Shown here: piece by piece, positions 30,378 to 40,059 of the stretch
How the letters are laid out: each line of letters starts with the position of its first letter
Position numbering within the stretch: position 1 is the stretch's first letter
NCBI GenBank assembly: GCA_028404615.1
Contig: JAOOBT010000005.1
Span: forward strand, 1 to 64,000
Source: Candidatus Pelagibacter sp.
GTDB lineage: Bacteria > Pseudomonadota > Alphaproteobacteria > Pelagibacterales > Pelagibacteraceae
Length of the DNA: 64,000 nucleotides
Reading direction: 5' to 3'
Made by a program: the position numbers and the translations under genes
Notes under the pieces: model-generated
Told to the model about the DNA's origin: nothing
What the model saw: the letters and a program-made list of their open reading frames with translations, nothing else
Databases searched by the model: none

Positions 30378-31666
30378 CAATTTGAATAAACTAGTTCACC
30401 ATTTAGATATGTCATTAAAATCTTTCCTTGAAGATTTCGACCTTCTATAGCTGTATTTTTTGATTTAGATTTCAGTTTATCAGCAATTACTTTCCCTGGC
30501 GCTTCTAAATCAAATATACAAATATCCCCATCTGATCCTTTTGCCAGAGTTCCTTTTTTTATTTTTAAAATTTTTGCAGGATTAATTGTTAAGGTTTCTA
30601 TTATTTTATTTAGAGGAAGTGACTCATTGTGATACATTTCCAAAGATAATGGCAGAAGCGTTTCTACACCAATAGCCCCTGTAGCAGCCTGAGCAAATGG
30701 TAACCTTTTGCTTTCTTCGTCTTCAGGCAAATGATCTGAAACTATTACATCTATTAACCCATCTTTTATACCTTGAACTAGCGATAACCTATCTTCTTCT
30801 AGTCTAAGAGGAGGAGAGAGTTTTAAAAAGGTTTTAAATTCACCAATATCATTCTCATTTAATGATAAGTTATTTATTGAAACACCTACGCTAAATTTCT
30901 TACCGTTATTTTTGTTTTTTCTAATAACATCTAATGATTGTTTAGATGAAATCTGATTTATATGGTATCTACATGGATATTCACTAAGTAAACTTAAGTC
31001 TCTTTCAATTATTATTTTTTCAGCTAGTGCTGATACACCTTGCAGTCCAAGTCTTGTAGCTATTTCTCCATCGTTGATACAAGCGTTTTTTGACAACTCA
31101 TAGTCTTCTGCATGTTGCATTATCAAAACTCCGATATCAGATGCATAATCCATTATTCTAGACATTAGCTCTGTATTTTGAATAGTTTTATTTACATCGC
31201 TAAAGCCAATTATTCCTCTCCCCGAGAGTAAACCAAATTCAGTCATCAGTTTACCCTCGCATTGTTTAGTTATTGAAGCACAAGGAAAAAGGTTAACAAC
31301 GGCTTTGTCTCTTCCTCTTCTAATGATGAAGTCTACCATTGAAACGTTGTCAATAATGGGTTTTGTATTAGGCATTGTTACTATTGATGTTACACCTCCA
31401 GCTAAAGCAGCTTGGCTAAGTGTTCTAAAATTTTCTTTATATTCATATCCCGGTTCACCTACAAAAGTTTTCATATCTACCAAACCTGGAATTAAAATAT
31501 TGCCCTTTAAATCAATTACTTCAGCATCTTTGCTAGTGTCAGTTTTTTTAACATTTTTACCTATAGCTTTTACTTTGCCTTTTTCGTTTAATATTAAAGA
31601 GCCTTTCTCATCCATATTTTGTGATGGATCTATAATTCTTGCATTAATAAAAATTTTTTCTTTCAT
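30377..31666 (-). CDS. Dihydroorotase-like protein, probably non-catalytic (PyrX/PyrC'-type)
   Basis: Full-length (429 residues) amidohydrolase fold of the type I dihydroorotase family, directly after pyrB. The metal-binding D-x-H-x-H motif reads D64-M-K66-T-F68, so both His are gone. The usual 'HxxHxSTK' segment reads YHINQISSK, losing another ligand. The 'TPHHL' segment reads SINNLSL. The second-domain MQHAED and the SDH of VIVSDHLPE remain. In Pseudomonas an inactive homologue supports aspartate carbamoyltransferase assembly; I infer the same role. It is intact, so it is not a decaying pseudogene. Confidence 0.85.
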   Translation of the reverse strand: MKEKIFINARIIDPSQNMDEKGSLILNEKGKVKAIGKNVKKTDTSKDAEVIDLKGNILIPGLVDMKTFVGEPGYEYKENFRTLSQAALAGGVTSIVTMPNTKPIIDNVSMVDFIIRRGRDKAVVNLFPCASITKQCEGKLMTEFGLLSGRGIIGFSDVNKTIQNTELMSRIMDYASDIGVLIMQHAEDYELSKNACINDGEIATRLGLQGVSALAEKIIIERDLSLLSEYPCRYHINQISSKQSLDVIRKNKNNGKKFSVGVSINNLSLNENDIGEFKTFLKLSPPLRLEEDRLSLVQGIKDGLIDVIVSDHLPEDEESKRLPFAQAATGAIGVETLLPLSLEMYHNESLPLNKIIETLTINPAKILKIKKGTLAKGSDGDICIFDLEAPGKVIADKLKSKSKNTAIEGRNLQGKILMTYLNGELVYSN

Positions 31667-32620
31667 TTATTTACAATACTTTTTTAAACAAGCCATTCTT
31701 ACTGCTACACCTAACTCAACCTGTTCTTTAACTAAACTTACGTTTATGTCATCTGCAAGTTTTGTATCTATTTCTACTCCTCTATTCATTGGACCGGGAT
31801 GCATAATCAGTGCATCTTTTTTTGCAAATTTTAATTTTTCTTGAGTTAAACCATAAAATTCATAATATTCTCTTTTTGAAGGTAAGAAAGAACCTTGCAT
31901 CCTTTCGTTTTGTAATCTTAGCATCATTACAATGTCGCAACCATCGAGACCTTTCTTCATATCTGTAAAAGACTTTACTCCCATTCTATCAATTGATTTT
32001 GGCATTAATGTTTTAGGTGCTATTACATTTACTTCAGCACCTAACATGTTCATTAAATAAATATTTGATCTAGCTACTCTTGAGTGAAGTATGTCACCGC
32101 AAATTGCTATCTTCAGTCCTTCAATTTTACCTTTTCTGTTAATTATTGTTAAAGCATCAAGTAAAGCTTGAGTAGGGTGTTCTCTTCTTCCATCGCCAGC
32201 ATTTATAACTGCGCAATTAACTTTTTGAGATAACAAATTTGGTGCGCCAGAGTCTTGGTGCCTGATTACAATTAAGTCAGGATGCATTGCATTTAAAGTC
32301 ATTGCAGTATCAATTAAGGTTTCACCTTTTTTAAGTGCAGAGTTATCCATGTTCATAGACATTACATCTGCACCCAATCTTTTACCTGCTAGATCAAACG
32401 AACTTTGAGTTCTTGTTGATGGTTCGAAAAATAAATTAATTTGAGTTTTTCCTCTTAGAACATCTAATTTTTTTGAGCTACTTCTGTTTAACTCAATAAA
32501 TTTTTTTGCTTCATCTAATATTGCTTTAGCTTCTAATATTGAAAGGTTTTGAATACCAAGAAGATGTTTGGGAGAGTTTTTAATAGCTGTATTGTTTTTC
32601 TTAACTGCCATTAAAATCAA
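31667..32620 (-). CDS. pyrB: Aspartate carbamoyltransferase catalytic chain
   Basis: Second step of pyrimidine synthesis: carbamoyl phosphate + aspartate to carbamoylaspartate. It has 317 residues. The carbamoyl-phosphate loop [11 protein letters not shown], the [18 protein letters not shown] segment and the aspartate-site LRLQNER are present. No regulatory pyrI is adjacent. The start may be either of two in-frame ATGs (32620 or 32611). It is adjacent to the inactive dihydroorotase homologue, with which it may form a complex. Confidence 0.95.
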   Translation of the reverse strand: MILMAVKKNNTAIKNSPKHLLGIQNLSILEAKAILDEAKKFIELNRSSSKKLDVLRGKTQINLFFEPSTRTQSSFDLAGKRLGADVMSMNMDNSALKKGETLIDTAMTLNAMHPDLIVIRHQDSGAPNLLSQKVNCAVINAGDGRREHPTQALLDALTIINRKGKIEGLKIAICGDILHSRVARSNIYLMNMLGAEVNVIAPKTLMPKSIDRMGVKSFTDMKKGLDGCDIVMMLRLQNERMQGSFLPSKREYYEFYGLTQEKLKFAKKDALIMHPGPMNRGVEIDTKLADDINVSLVKEQVELGVAVRMACLKKYCK

Positions 32621-32646
32621 CTCTATAGGCGTTTTATAGTATCAGA

Positions 32647-33111
32647 TCAAGTATTTTCTTTAGTTAAATAGTCCAAGGCTCCTTGGAGTATAAATTGAGC
32701 TGAGTTCTCATCTAATTTACTAACCTTTTTTGAGGTGTTTGATGCTAATTCATTGGATAAATTAAATGCTCCCTGACTAGACAATCTTTCATCCCATAAT
32801 GTGACATTTTCAGTAACATCTTTTGATAGATTTAGAGCTAAATCTTTAGCAGATTGCGATGATTGAGTAGATGTTCCATCCATATTGATTGGATTTCCAA
32901 CAACTATACCTTTGATCTGATTCTCATTAAAAATCTTAATTATTTCTTTAAGAAAATCAGAGTATTTATTTTTAATTAAAGTTGTATAAGGAGTAGCAAT
33001 AATTTTATTTTCATCAGAAATGGCTATACCAACACGTTTTTTACCTGGGTCAATTCCCATTAACCTAGACTTTTTATCGAGTTTTTTCTTAAATTCTTCA
33101 ATATCAAGCAT
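32647..33111 (-). CDS. ruvX: Putative pre-16S rRNA nuclease / Holliday-junction resolvase-like YqgF
   Basis: RNase H-like fold family implicated in 16S rRNA 5' end maturation. It has 154 residues. MGIDPGKKRVGIAISD contains the first catalytic Asp. GIVVGNPINMDGTSTQSSQ and VTLWDERLSSQGA, with Asp/Glu residues, are the remaining family motifs. It is divergent from gatC (51-base gap) and upstream of pyrB on the same strand. Confidence 0.92.
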   Translation of the reverse strand: MLDIEEFKKKLDKKSRLMGIDPGKKRVGIAISDENKIIATPYTTLIKNKYSDFLKEIIKIFNENQIKGIVVGNPINMDGTSTQSSQSAKDLALNLSKDVTENVTLWDERLSSQGAFNLSNELASNTSKKVSKLDENSAQFILQGALDYLTKENT

Positions 33112-33162
33112 GAAATTTACCTAATTTGTGATAAAACACATTTAAATTAACTTATTTCACAA

Positions 33163-33450
33163 ATGTCCCTAGATAAAGAAAAAATTAAACATGTTGCAAA
33201 ATTAGCTCGAATTTCAGTTGATGAAGCCAAAGTTGAGAGTCTAACAAAAGATTTAAACTCTATTTTTAAGTTTATAGAGCAATTAAATGAACTAAATACA
33301 GATAAAGTTGAACCGTTAACTTCTATACTTAATCAGTCATTAAGATCAAGAAAAGATGAAATTAGTGATGGCAAGATAAGAGAGAAAATTCTGAAAAATT
33401 CTCCTAAAGAAAATGAAGAATTTTTTGTAGTTCCAAAGGTGGTGGAGTAA
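33163..33450 (+). CDS. gatC: Aspartyl/glutamyl-tRNA amidotransferase subunit C
   Basis: Small bridging subunit that stabilises GatA-GatB. It has 95 residues. [18 protein letters not shown] and the [12 protein letters not shown]...LRSRKDE pattern are typical. It forms an operon with gatA (one-base overlap) and gatB, a complete tRNA-dependent Gln (and possibly Asn) transamidation pathway. A 7-base inverted repeat (33124-33130 with 33158-33164) reaches into the start codon. Confidence 0.94.
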   Translation: MSLDKEKIKHVAKLARISVDEAKVESLTKDLNSIFKFIEQLNELNTDKVEPLTSILNQSLRSRKDEISDGKIREKILKNSPKENEEFFVVPKVVE

Positions 33451-34907
33451 TGGCTGATATTACAAATCAAAGTCTAAATGAAATTATAGAAAACGTAAAA
33501 ACGAAAAAAGTCTCCTCTACAGAATTAACTAAAACATATATAAAAAATATTGAAAGTGCAAAAAGATTAAATGCATTTGTTACTACAACATTTGATCAAG
33601 CTCTAGATAAAGCTAAACAATTTGATAAAAAACCAAATTTTGATCAATTACTTCCAGGAATTCCTTTAGCCGTAAAAGATTTATTTTGTACAGAAAATAT
33701 AAAAACAACTGCTGGAAGCAACATTTTAAATAATTTTATTCCATCCTATGAGTCAACAGTTACAAAAAATTTATGGGACAATGGATCTTTTCTTTTAGGA
33801 AAATTAAATTGTGATGAGTTTGCGATGGGTTCTTCCAATGAGACAAGTCATTACGGAAATGTAATTAATCCTGTTGGAGATCAACTAGTACCCGGAGGTT
33901 CATCAGGAGGTTCTTCATCTGCTTTAGCCGCAGACTTAACTCCAGCTACAATTGGAACAGATACAGGTGGATCAATAAGACAACCAGCTTCTTTTACAGG
34001 CACAGTAGGTTTAAAACCAACTTATGGTTTATGTTCTAGATGGGGCATCGTAGCTTTTGCATCTTCATTAGATCAAGCAGGCCCAATGACAAAAACAATA
34101 AAAGATTGTGCAATCATGCTGGAGTCAATGTCTGGCTTTGATGAAAAAGATTCTACTTCAATAAATAAAAAGAAAGAACAATATTCAAAAAATTTAAAAG
34201 ATAATATTAAAGGTCTAAAAATTGGAATTCCAAAAGAATATCGTGTTGACAATATGCCAAAAGAAATTGATGAACTTTGGGAAAAAGGAAAAAAGATATT
34301 AAAAGATCTTGGTGCGGAATTAATTGATATTTCATTGCCTCATACAAAATATGCTTTACCTACTTATTATATAGTTGCTCCGGCTGAAGCCTCATCTAAT
34401 TTAGCCAGATATGATGGAGTTAGATATGGTTATAGATCAAAGCAAGGAAAAGATTTAATCGAGATGTATGAAAAAACTCGGTCCGAAGGTTTTGGAGATG
34501 AAGTCAAACGTAGAATATTAATTGGTACTTATGTTCTTTCATCAGGTTATTATGATGCTTATTACCTTAAAGCACAAAAAGTAAGACAACTAATTAAAAA
34601 AGATTTTGATGATAGTTTCACAAAAATAGATGCAATTCTAACACCATCAACACCAAGTTCTGCATTCAAAATAGGGGAGAAAACTAATGATCCTGTTTCC
34701 ATGTATTTAAATGATATTTTTACTGTACCTGTAAATTTAGCTGGTCTTCCAGCTTTATCATTGCCCGCTGGTGTTGATAAGAAAGGTTCTCCTTTAGGCT
34801 TGCAACTTATTGGCAAAGCATTAGACGAGCAAAAAATTCTTAATATTGGTTACGCATTTGAAAAAAATTGCGGTTTTAAAAATGAAATTAAAAAGTGGTG
34901 GTCATGA
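33450..34907 (+). CDS. gatA: Aspartyl/glutamyl-tRNA amidotransferase subunit A
   Basis: Amidase subunit that releases ammonia from glutamine for conversion of Glu-tRNA(Gln) to Gln-tRNA(Gln). It has 485 residues. The amidase-signature Ser-cisSer-Lys triad lies in AVKDLF (Lys) and [14 protein letters not shown] / [12 protein letters not shown] (Ser). It is coupled to gatB by a 4-base ATGA overlap. Confidence 0.96.
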   Translation: MADITNQSLNEIIENVKTKKVSSTELTKTYIKNIESAKRLNAFVTTTFDQALDKAKQFDKKPNFDQLLPGIPLAVKDLFCTENIKTTAGSNILNNFIPSYESTVTKNLWDNGSFLLGKLNCDEFAMGSSNETSHYGNVINPVGDQLVPGGSSGGSSSALAADLTPATIGTDTGGSIRQPASFTGTVGLKPTYGLCSRWGIVAFASSLDQAGPMTKTIKDCAIMLESMSGFDEKDSTSINKKKEQYSKNLKDNIKGLKIGIPKEYRVDNMPKEIDELWEKGKKILKDLGAELIDISLPHTKYALPTYYIVAPAEASSNLARYDGVRYGYRSKQGKDLIEMYEKTRSEGFGDEVKRRILIGTYVLSSGYYDAYYLKAQKVRQLIKKDFDDSFTKIDAILTPSTPSSAFKIGEKTNDPVSMYLNDIFTVPVNLAGLPALSLPAGVDKKGSPLGLQLIGKALDEQKILNIGYAFEKNCGFKNEIKKWWS

Positions 34908-36373
34908 GTAAAGAAAAATTTGATTATTTTATAAAGGGAGAAAAAGGAAAATATGAAGTCGTAATAGGTCTTGAAGTTCATGCTCAAGTTTTATCTAAAT
35001 CTAAACTTTTTTCTGGTTCATCAACTAAATTTGGTGCTGATCCTAATAACCAGGTGAGTTTGATTGACTCTGCTTTTCCAGGAATGTTGCCAGTCATCAA
35101 CGAAGAATGTGTAAAGCAAGCAGTAAGAACTGGCCTTGGTTTAAATGCTAAAATAAATAATTACTCAGTTTTTGATAGGAAAAATTATTTCTATGCAGAT
35201 TTACCTCAAGGTTATCAAATATCTCAGTATAAGAATCCTATCGTAGGAGAAGGCAAAGTTTTATTAGATATGCCTTATGGGTCAAAAGAAATTGGCATAG
35301 AGAGACTTCATCTCGAGCAAGATGCAGGTAAAAGCATTCATGATATGGATCCATCTAATACTTACGTAGATTTAAATCGCTCAGGAATTGCTTTAATGGA
35401 AATAGTCAGTAAACCAGATCTTAGATCACCAGATGAGGTTAATGCTTACATAAAAAAATTAAGATCAATTATGAGATATTTAGGAACCTGTGATGGAAAT
35501 ATGCAAGAGGGATCACTTAGAGCGGATGTAAATGTATCTGTAAGAAAAGAGGGTGATAAAAATTTTGGAACACGTTGTGAAATCAAAAATGTAAATTCTA
35601 TAAAATTTATGCAGATGGCAATAGAATATGAAGCTGCAAGACAAGTTGAACTAATAGAAAATGGTAAAGAAATACATCAAGAAACAAGGCTTTTTGATAC
35701 AAAAAAAAATGAGACAAGATCAATGAGATCAAAAGAAGATGCACACGATTATAGATATTTCCCTGATCCAGACCTTTTGCCTTTAAAGTTAGAACAACAA
35801 TTAATTGATGATTTGAAAAAATCTCTTCCAGAGCTTCCAGATAAAAAAAAGGAAAGATTTATAAAAGAATATGGATTAAATGCATATGAAGCTAATGTTT
35901 TAGTTTCTGAAAAAGATATATCCGACTATTACGAAGAAGTTGCAAAACTATCAGATAAAAAACTTGCTGCTACTTGGATGATGGGAGATTTATTTGCAAT
36001 GTTAAATGATAGGGGGCTAGATATATCAAAATCTCCTATATCAGCAAAACATTTCGCAGAGTTAGTTCAAGCAATTAAATCCGGAGAAATTTCAGGAAGA
36101 ATAGCAAAAGAAGTTTTCGAAATTATGGTTGAAAGCGGAGATAATCCAAAAAAAATTATAGAGTCAAAAGGAATGAAGCAGCAAAGCGATCCTAAAGAAT
36201 TAGAGAAGATGATTAATGAAATATTATCAAAAAATAAAGATAAGGTTGATCAATACAAAGCTGGAAAAGAAAAATTATTTGGTTTTTTTGTTGGACAGGT
36301 TATGAAATTATCTGGTGGAAAAGCAAATCCTCAATTAACAAACGAGATTCTAAAAAAACTTTTAAAAGGCTAA
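34904..36373 (+). CDS. gatB: Aspartyl/glutamyl-tRNA amidotransferase subunit B
   Basis: Kinase/tRNA-binding subunit that phosphorylates the misacylated Glu or Asp before amidation. I take the ATG at 34904 (MSKEKFDYF), overlapping the gatA stop; upstream in-frame GTG codons are unlikely. It has 489 residues. [37 protein letters not shown] and the C-terminal YqeY-like tail are diagnostic. Confidence 0.96.
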   Translation: MSKEKFDYFIKGEKGKYEVVIGLEVHAQVLSKSKLFSGSSTKFGADPNNQVSLIDSAFPGMLPVINEECVKQAVRTGLGLNAKINNYSVFDRKNYFYADLPQGYQISQYKNPIVGEGKVLLDMPYGSKEIGIERLHLEQDAGKSIHDMDPSNTYVDLNRSGIALMEIVSKPDLRSPDEVNAYIKKLRSIMRYLGTCDGNMQEGSLRADVNVSVRKEGDKNFGTRCEIKNVNSIKFMQMAIEYEAARQVELIENGKEIHQETRLFDTKKNETRSMRSKEDAHDYRYFPDPDLLPLKLEQQLIDDLKKSLPELPDKKKERFIKEYGLNAYEANVLVSEKDISDYYEEVAKLSDKKLAATWMMGDLFAMLNDRGLDISKSPISAKHFAELVQAIKSGEISGRIAKEVFEIMVESGDNPKKIIESKGMKQQSDPKELEKMINEILSKNKDKVDQYKAGKEKLFGFFVGQVMKLSGGKANPQLTNEILKKLLKG

Positions 36374-36375
36374 TT

Positions 36376-37029
36376 ATGCCTAAAAAATTAGATTTAACAG
36401 ATAATCTTGAAAAGTATATTATTGACCATTCTGATGATCTTACTGACGTTCAAAAAGAGATCTTAAATTATAATCTTAGTCTTGGTGATCAAAAGAAATT
36501 GCAAATTTCTATTTCACAAGCGCAATTTCTTCAAACATTAATTAAAACATCTAATACAAAAAAAGTTTTAGAAATCGGGAGTTTTACAGGTTTTAGCGCT
36601 TTATCAATGGCCTTATCATTACCTGATGATGGATCTTTAATTAGCTTAGATAAAAACGTTGAATTTAGTAAAAAAGCAAAATCTTTTTATGATAAGGCTA
36701 ATGAAAACAAGATAACACAAATTATAAAGCCAGCACTTGAGAGCTTGAAAGAACTAGAAAATGCTAAACAAAAATTTGATCTGGTTTTTATTGATGCAGA
36801 TAAAGAAAATTATATAAATTATTATGAAAAAAGTATTGTATTAATTGGTAAAAATGGACTAATTATAATTGATAATGTCTTATGGCATGGTGAGGTAGCC
36901 GATAATTCAAAAAATGATAAATTCACCAATATCATCAGAGAATTTAACAAATATATAAAAGACGATAATAGAGTGATAAAAAATATCATTCCCATTGGTG
37001 ATGGATTAACAATTTGTATTAAAAAATAA
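36376..37029 (+). CDS. SAM-dependent O-methyltransferase (catechol/caffeoyl-CoA type)
   Basis: Class I methyltransferase of the YrrM/caffeoyl-CoA O-methyltransferase family. It has 217 residues. The SAM motif VLEIGSFTGFSALSMAL, the acidic SLDKN strand end and the metal-associated DLVFIDADKENY are clear. The physiological substrate cannot be told; homologues include tRNA hydroxyuridine methyltransferases (TrmR/TrmO-like). That is noteworthy because the next gene, overlapping by one base, is the tRNA uridine hydroxylase TrhO. A joint role in wobble-uridine modification is inference. Confidence 0.85.
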   Translation: MPKKLDLTDNLEKYIIDHSDDLTDVQKEILNYNLSLGDQKKLQISISQAQFLQTLIKTSNTKKVLEIGSFTGFSALSMALSLPDDGSLISLDKNVEFSKKAKSFYDKANENKITQIIKPALESLKELENAKQKFDLVFIDADKENYINYYEKSIVLIGKNGLIIIDNVLWHGEVADNSKNDKFTNIIREFNKYIKDDNRVIKNIIPIGDGLTICIKK

Positions 37030-37934
37030 TGTTCACTGTTTTTGGATTTTATAAGTTTAAGAAAATTAATTTTTTGAGGAAAAATAAAGAGTTTCTGCAA
37101 AGAGAAATTTTAAAAAATAACATAAGTGGTACAATTATACTTGCCCAAGAAGGAATTAATGGAACCATTGCTGGAAAGAGGAGAAATATAAGCCAGATAA
37201 TTAAATCTTTAAAAAAAGTATTTAATTTTAAAGATTTTGACAGTAAGAGTATGTCTCAAAGTCATTTTCAACCATTCCACAAAGGTAAAATAAAAATAAA
37301 AAATGAAGTTGTTCCACTAGGTTTAAAAATAAATTCAATTAATAAAAAACTCAATAGATATATTTCTGGGAAATCATGGAACAAACTTATTTCAAATAAA
37401 GAAACTTTAGTTGTAGATGTTAGAAAGCCATTTGAATACGATGTAGGTACTTTTAAAAATTCTATAAATCCAAATATTCAAAATTTTAGAGATTTTCCAA
37501 AATATCTTAAAAAAATTGATAAAGCAAAACCTGTAGCGATGTTTTGCACCGGGGGTATTAGGTGTGAAAAAGCTTCAATATTTTTAAAAAGGAAAGGTTT
37601 TAAGAATGTTTTCCAATTAAAAGGCGGGATACTTAATTATTTAAATAAAATCGAAAAGAAAGATAGTCTATGGAAAGGTGAGTGTTTTGTTTTTGATAAT
37701 AGAGTATCTCTTAAACACAAATTAAAACAAGGAACCTACTTCGTATGTAGTGGTTGTAGAAAACCTTTTTCACCAAAAGACAAAAAATCTAACAAATATG
37801 AGGAGGGTGTTTCATGTCCTAGGTGTTATGACACACTCTCAAATTCACAAAAAACTAGATTTCGTATGAGGCAAAATCAAATTAACCTTGCTAAAAAAGC
37901 TGGAAGAAAGCATAAGTTCCAAAAGGAATTTTAA
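37029..37934 (+). CDS. trhO: tRNA uridine 5-hydroxylase, rhodanese-domain family
   Basis: TrhO-family proteins (YceA/UPF0176) perform oxygen-dependent 5-hydroxylation of the wobble uridine in certain tRNAs. It has 301 residues. The N-terminal domain holds IILAQEGINGTIAG. The rhodanese domain has VVDVRKPFEYDVGTFKNS and the catalytic-Cys loop FCTGGIRCEKAS. Two CxxC-type pairs follow (CSGCRKPF, CPRCYD), as in the family's C-terminal zinc site. It overlaps the preceding methyltransferase by one base. Confidence 0.9.
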   Translation: MFTVFGFYKFKKINFLRKNKEFLQREILKNNISGTIILAQEGINGTIAGKRRNISQIIKSLKKVFNFKDFDSKSMSQSHFQPFHKGKIKIKNEVVPLGLKINSINKKLNRYISGKSWNKLISNKETLVVDVRKPFEYDVGTFKNSINPNIQNFRDFPKYLKKIDKAKPVAMFCTGGIRCEKASIFLKRKGFKNVFQLKGGILNYLNKIEKKDSLWKGECFVFDNRVSLKHKLKQGTYFVCSGCRKPFSPKDKKSNKYEEGVSCPRCYDTLSNSQKTRFRMRQNQINLAKKAGRKHKFQKEF

Positions 37935-37936
37935 TT

Positions 37937-39298
37937 ATGGATTTGACTAAAGGTTCGATTTGGCAGCTTCTTAGAAAAGTAACCATACCTGCAAGTACAG
38001 GGTCTCTCTTTCAAACTTTTTACAATCTAGTCGATACTTATTTTGCTGGAAGAATTTCACCAGAGGCGCTAGCAGCAATTGCAAAATCCTGGCCAATTTA
38101 TTTTATAGCAATAGCTGTTGCAGTTGGTATTGGAGCTGGAACTACAGCTCTAATTAGTAATTCAATTGGAGCCAAAGAGGATAGGAAAGCATCAATGTAC
38201 GTTGCACAGTCAATAATATTAGCAATTGTAATTTCAATTTTTGTAACTTTATTTGGCTTAAACTTTTCTGATGAACTTTTAAGAATTATGGGTTCTACTG
38301 AAGAGAGTATAATCTTAACACGTGAATATTTAGATATTATTTTTTTTGGCGCTATCATTGTATTAGTTCAATTATCTTTGAATGGAACTTTAAATGCTCA
38401 AGGTGATACAAAAAGTTATAGAAATGTTTTAATTTTCACCTTTTTCTTAAATATTTTTTTAAATCCATTATTTATTTTTGGTTACGGATTTATACCAGCA
38501 TTTGGAATTGCAGGTTTAGCTATTGCTACAATAGTTTCTCAATGTATAGGCTTAATATATTTAGCTAATAAAGTTTATTGCTGTAAATTAAAAAAATTCC
38601 TTTATTTAGAATGCTTTAAACCAAAATTTGACTACTTAAGCTCGCTTTTTAAACAATCAGTGCCAATAATGTTTACTATGTTGATGATAATGTTTGGAGT
38701 ATTTAACATTTTCTATTTTGTTGGTCAGTTTGGAGAATTAGCAACAGCGGGTTATGGTACTGCTGTAAGAATAGAACAAGTTTTATTGTTACCAGTCATA
38801 GGCTTAAATACGGCTGTTTTGTCAATTGCAGGTCAAAATTTCGGAGCAAAAATGTATTTCAGAGTAAAAGAAGTATATGGAAAAGCTCTAATGTTTGGCT
38901 CTGGATTTATGGTGTTAGCAGGTATATTCGTTTATCTAACTTCAGAAATTATAATTTCTTTTTTCACAAATGATTTAGAAGTTATCCGAAGAGGAGCACT
39001 TTACTTACAAGTCGCAGCTTTAATTGGACCGGTTTATCCTGTTTTCTTTATTACCTCTGCTTTATTTCAGGCACTCAAAAGGCCCATTTATAGTTTATAC
39101 ATGACAATACTTAGATTAACTTTAATACCATTTATGTCGTTATGGTATGTCATAAATATTAGAAATGGTGAATATCAAGATATTTTTTATACGATTTTAA
39201 TAACAAATTGGATGATGGGATTAGTTGTATTAACTTTTGTACCATTCTTTTTAAAGAGAGTATTTAGAATTTCTTTTAAAAAATTATTTGTATTCTAG
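37937..39298 (+). CDS. MATE-family multidrug/sodium efflux transporter
   Basis: Twelve-helix inner-membrane exporter. It has 453 residues. MDLTKGSIWQLLRKVTIPAS, the FYNLVDTYFAGRISPEALAA motif of TM1, and NPLFIFGYGFIPAFGIAGLAIA with the symmetric second-half GYGTAVRIEQ identify the NorM/MATF-like branch. Substrate unknown. Its final 15 bases overlap the opposite-strand ABC permease gene. Confidence 0.9.
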   Translation: MDLTKGSIWQLLRKVTIPASTGSLFQTFYNLVDTYFAGRISPEALAAIAKSWPIYFIAIAVAVGIGAGTTALISNSIGAKEDRKASMYVAQSIILAIVISIFVTLFGLNFSDELLRIMGSTEESIILTREYLDIIFFGAIIVLVQLSLNGTLNAQGDTKSYRNVLIFTFFLNIFLNPLFIFGYGFIPAFGIAGLAIATIVSQCIGLIYLANKVYCCKLKKFLYLECFKPKFDYLSSLFKQSVPIMFTMLMIMFGVFNIFYFVGQFGELATAGYGTAVRIEQVLLLPVIGLNTAVLSIAGQNFGAKMYFRVKEVYGKALMFGSGFMVLAGIFVYLTSEIIISFFTNDLEVIRRGALYLQVAALIGPVYPVFFITSALFQALKRPIYSLYMTILRLTLIPFMSLWYVINIRNGEYQDIFYTILITNWMMGLVVLTFVPFFLKRVFRISFKKLFVF

Positions 39299-40018
39299 TT
39301 TATTCTCTAATTTTCTCACAAAATAAGATACTACCAAGATTAGCACTAAGTATTCCAAAATTAAAAAAGTGTAAATTTCCAGAGGTCTATAGGTAGTAGT
39401 GACTAGCTCATTAGCTTTTCTTGTTAAATCTCCTATTCCTATAATTGATACTAGAGAGGACATTTTTAATACATAAACAAATTGATTTCCCATAGCTGGT
39501 AATACAACTTTTATCGCTTGCGGAAGAATCACTAATCTCATTTTTCTCCAAAAATCCATTCCAAGAGACTCAGATACTTCGTGTTGCCCTTTCGAAATAG
39601 AATTAATTCCAGCTCTAAAAATTTCAGCTTGAAAAGCACTTTCACTAATGGTCAAAGCAATTATTCCAGAAACAAATGGCGAGAAACTCACACCAATCAT
39701 GATTGGTAAGCCATAATAAATCCAAAGAATCAAAACTAATAAAGGGATTGCTCTAACAATTTCAACATATGTTATGTTAAAATAACTTAAGAATTTATTA
39801 TTAGACAATGAAGGTAGAGCAACTATCAAACCAATAATCATTGCTAGAATTATTGAAACTACTGAAATATAAATGGTAGTCGTAATTCCGCTAATTAAAA
39901 ATTTTAGATTAGTAAGACCATCTATATTATCTGGACTAAGTATATACCATCCCCATTCATAGTTAGAGCTACATCCTTGAAGTAAAAATAGAATAGAAAT
40001 TATTTTAAAAAATTTCAC
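39284..40018 (-). CDS. Polar amino-acid-type ABC transporter permease
   Basis: Inner-membrane subunit of a HisM/GlnP-type importer. It has 244 residues. LISGITTTIYISVVSIILAM, VEIVRAIPLLVLILWIYYGL and the EAA loop (SESLGMDFWRKMRLVILPQA) are the family pattern. The N-terminus is odd: LFLLQGCSS (Cys16) looks like a lipoprotein signal, unusual for a permease. No ATP-binding subunit lies next to it, so it must borrow one. It lies 41 bases downstream of the binding-protein gene on the same strand. Confidence 0.85.
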   Translation of the reverse strand: MKFFKIISILFLLQGCSSNYEWGWYILSPDNIDGLTNLKFLISGITTTIYISVVSIILAMIIGLIVALPSLSNNKFLSYFNITYVEIVRAIPLLVLILWIYYGLPIMIGVSFSPFVSGIIALTISESAFQAEIFRAGINSISKGQHEVSESLGMDFWRKMRLVILPQAIKVVLPAMGNQFVYVLKMSSLVSIIGIGDLTRKANELVTTTYRPLEIYTFLILEYLVLILVVSYFVRKLENKLEYK

Positions 40019-40059
40019 TAATTGACTATATTTGTAATTGGAAGGTATTGAAACTTAAA

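Noticed and set aside
30377..31666. Dihydroorotase-like gene as a pseudogene
   Set aside because: No frameshift or stop; length and the rest of the fold are intact, and the substitutions concentrate in active-site ligands, which fits a retained non-catalytic role.
31305..31844. 179-codon plus-strand frame across the pyrB/dihydroorotase-like junction
   Set aside because: Lies antisense to two recognisable genes and shows no family pattern or ribosome site.
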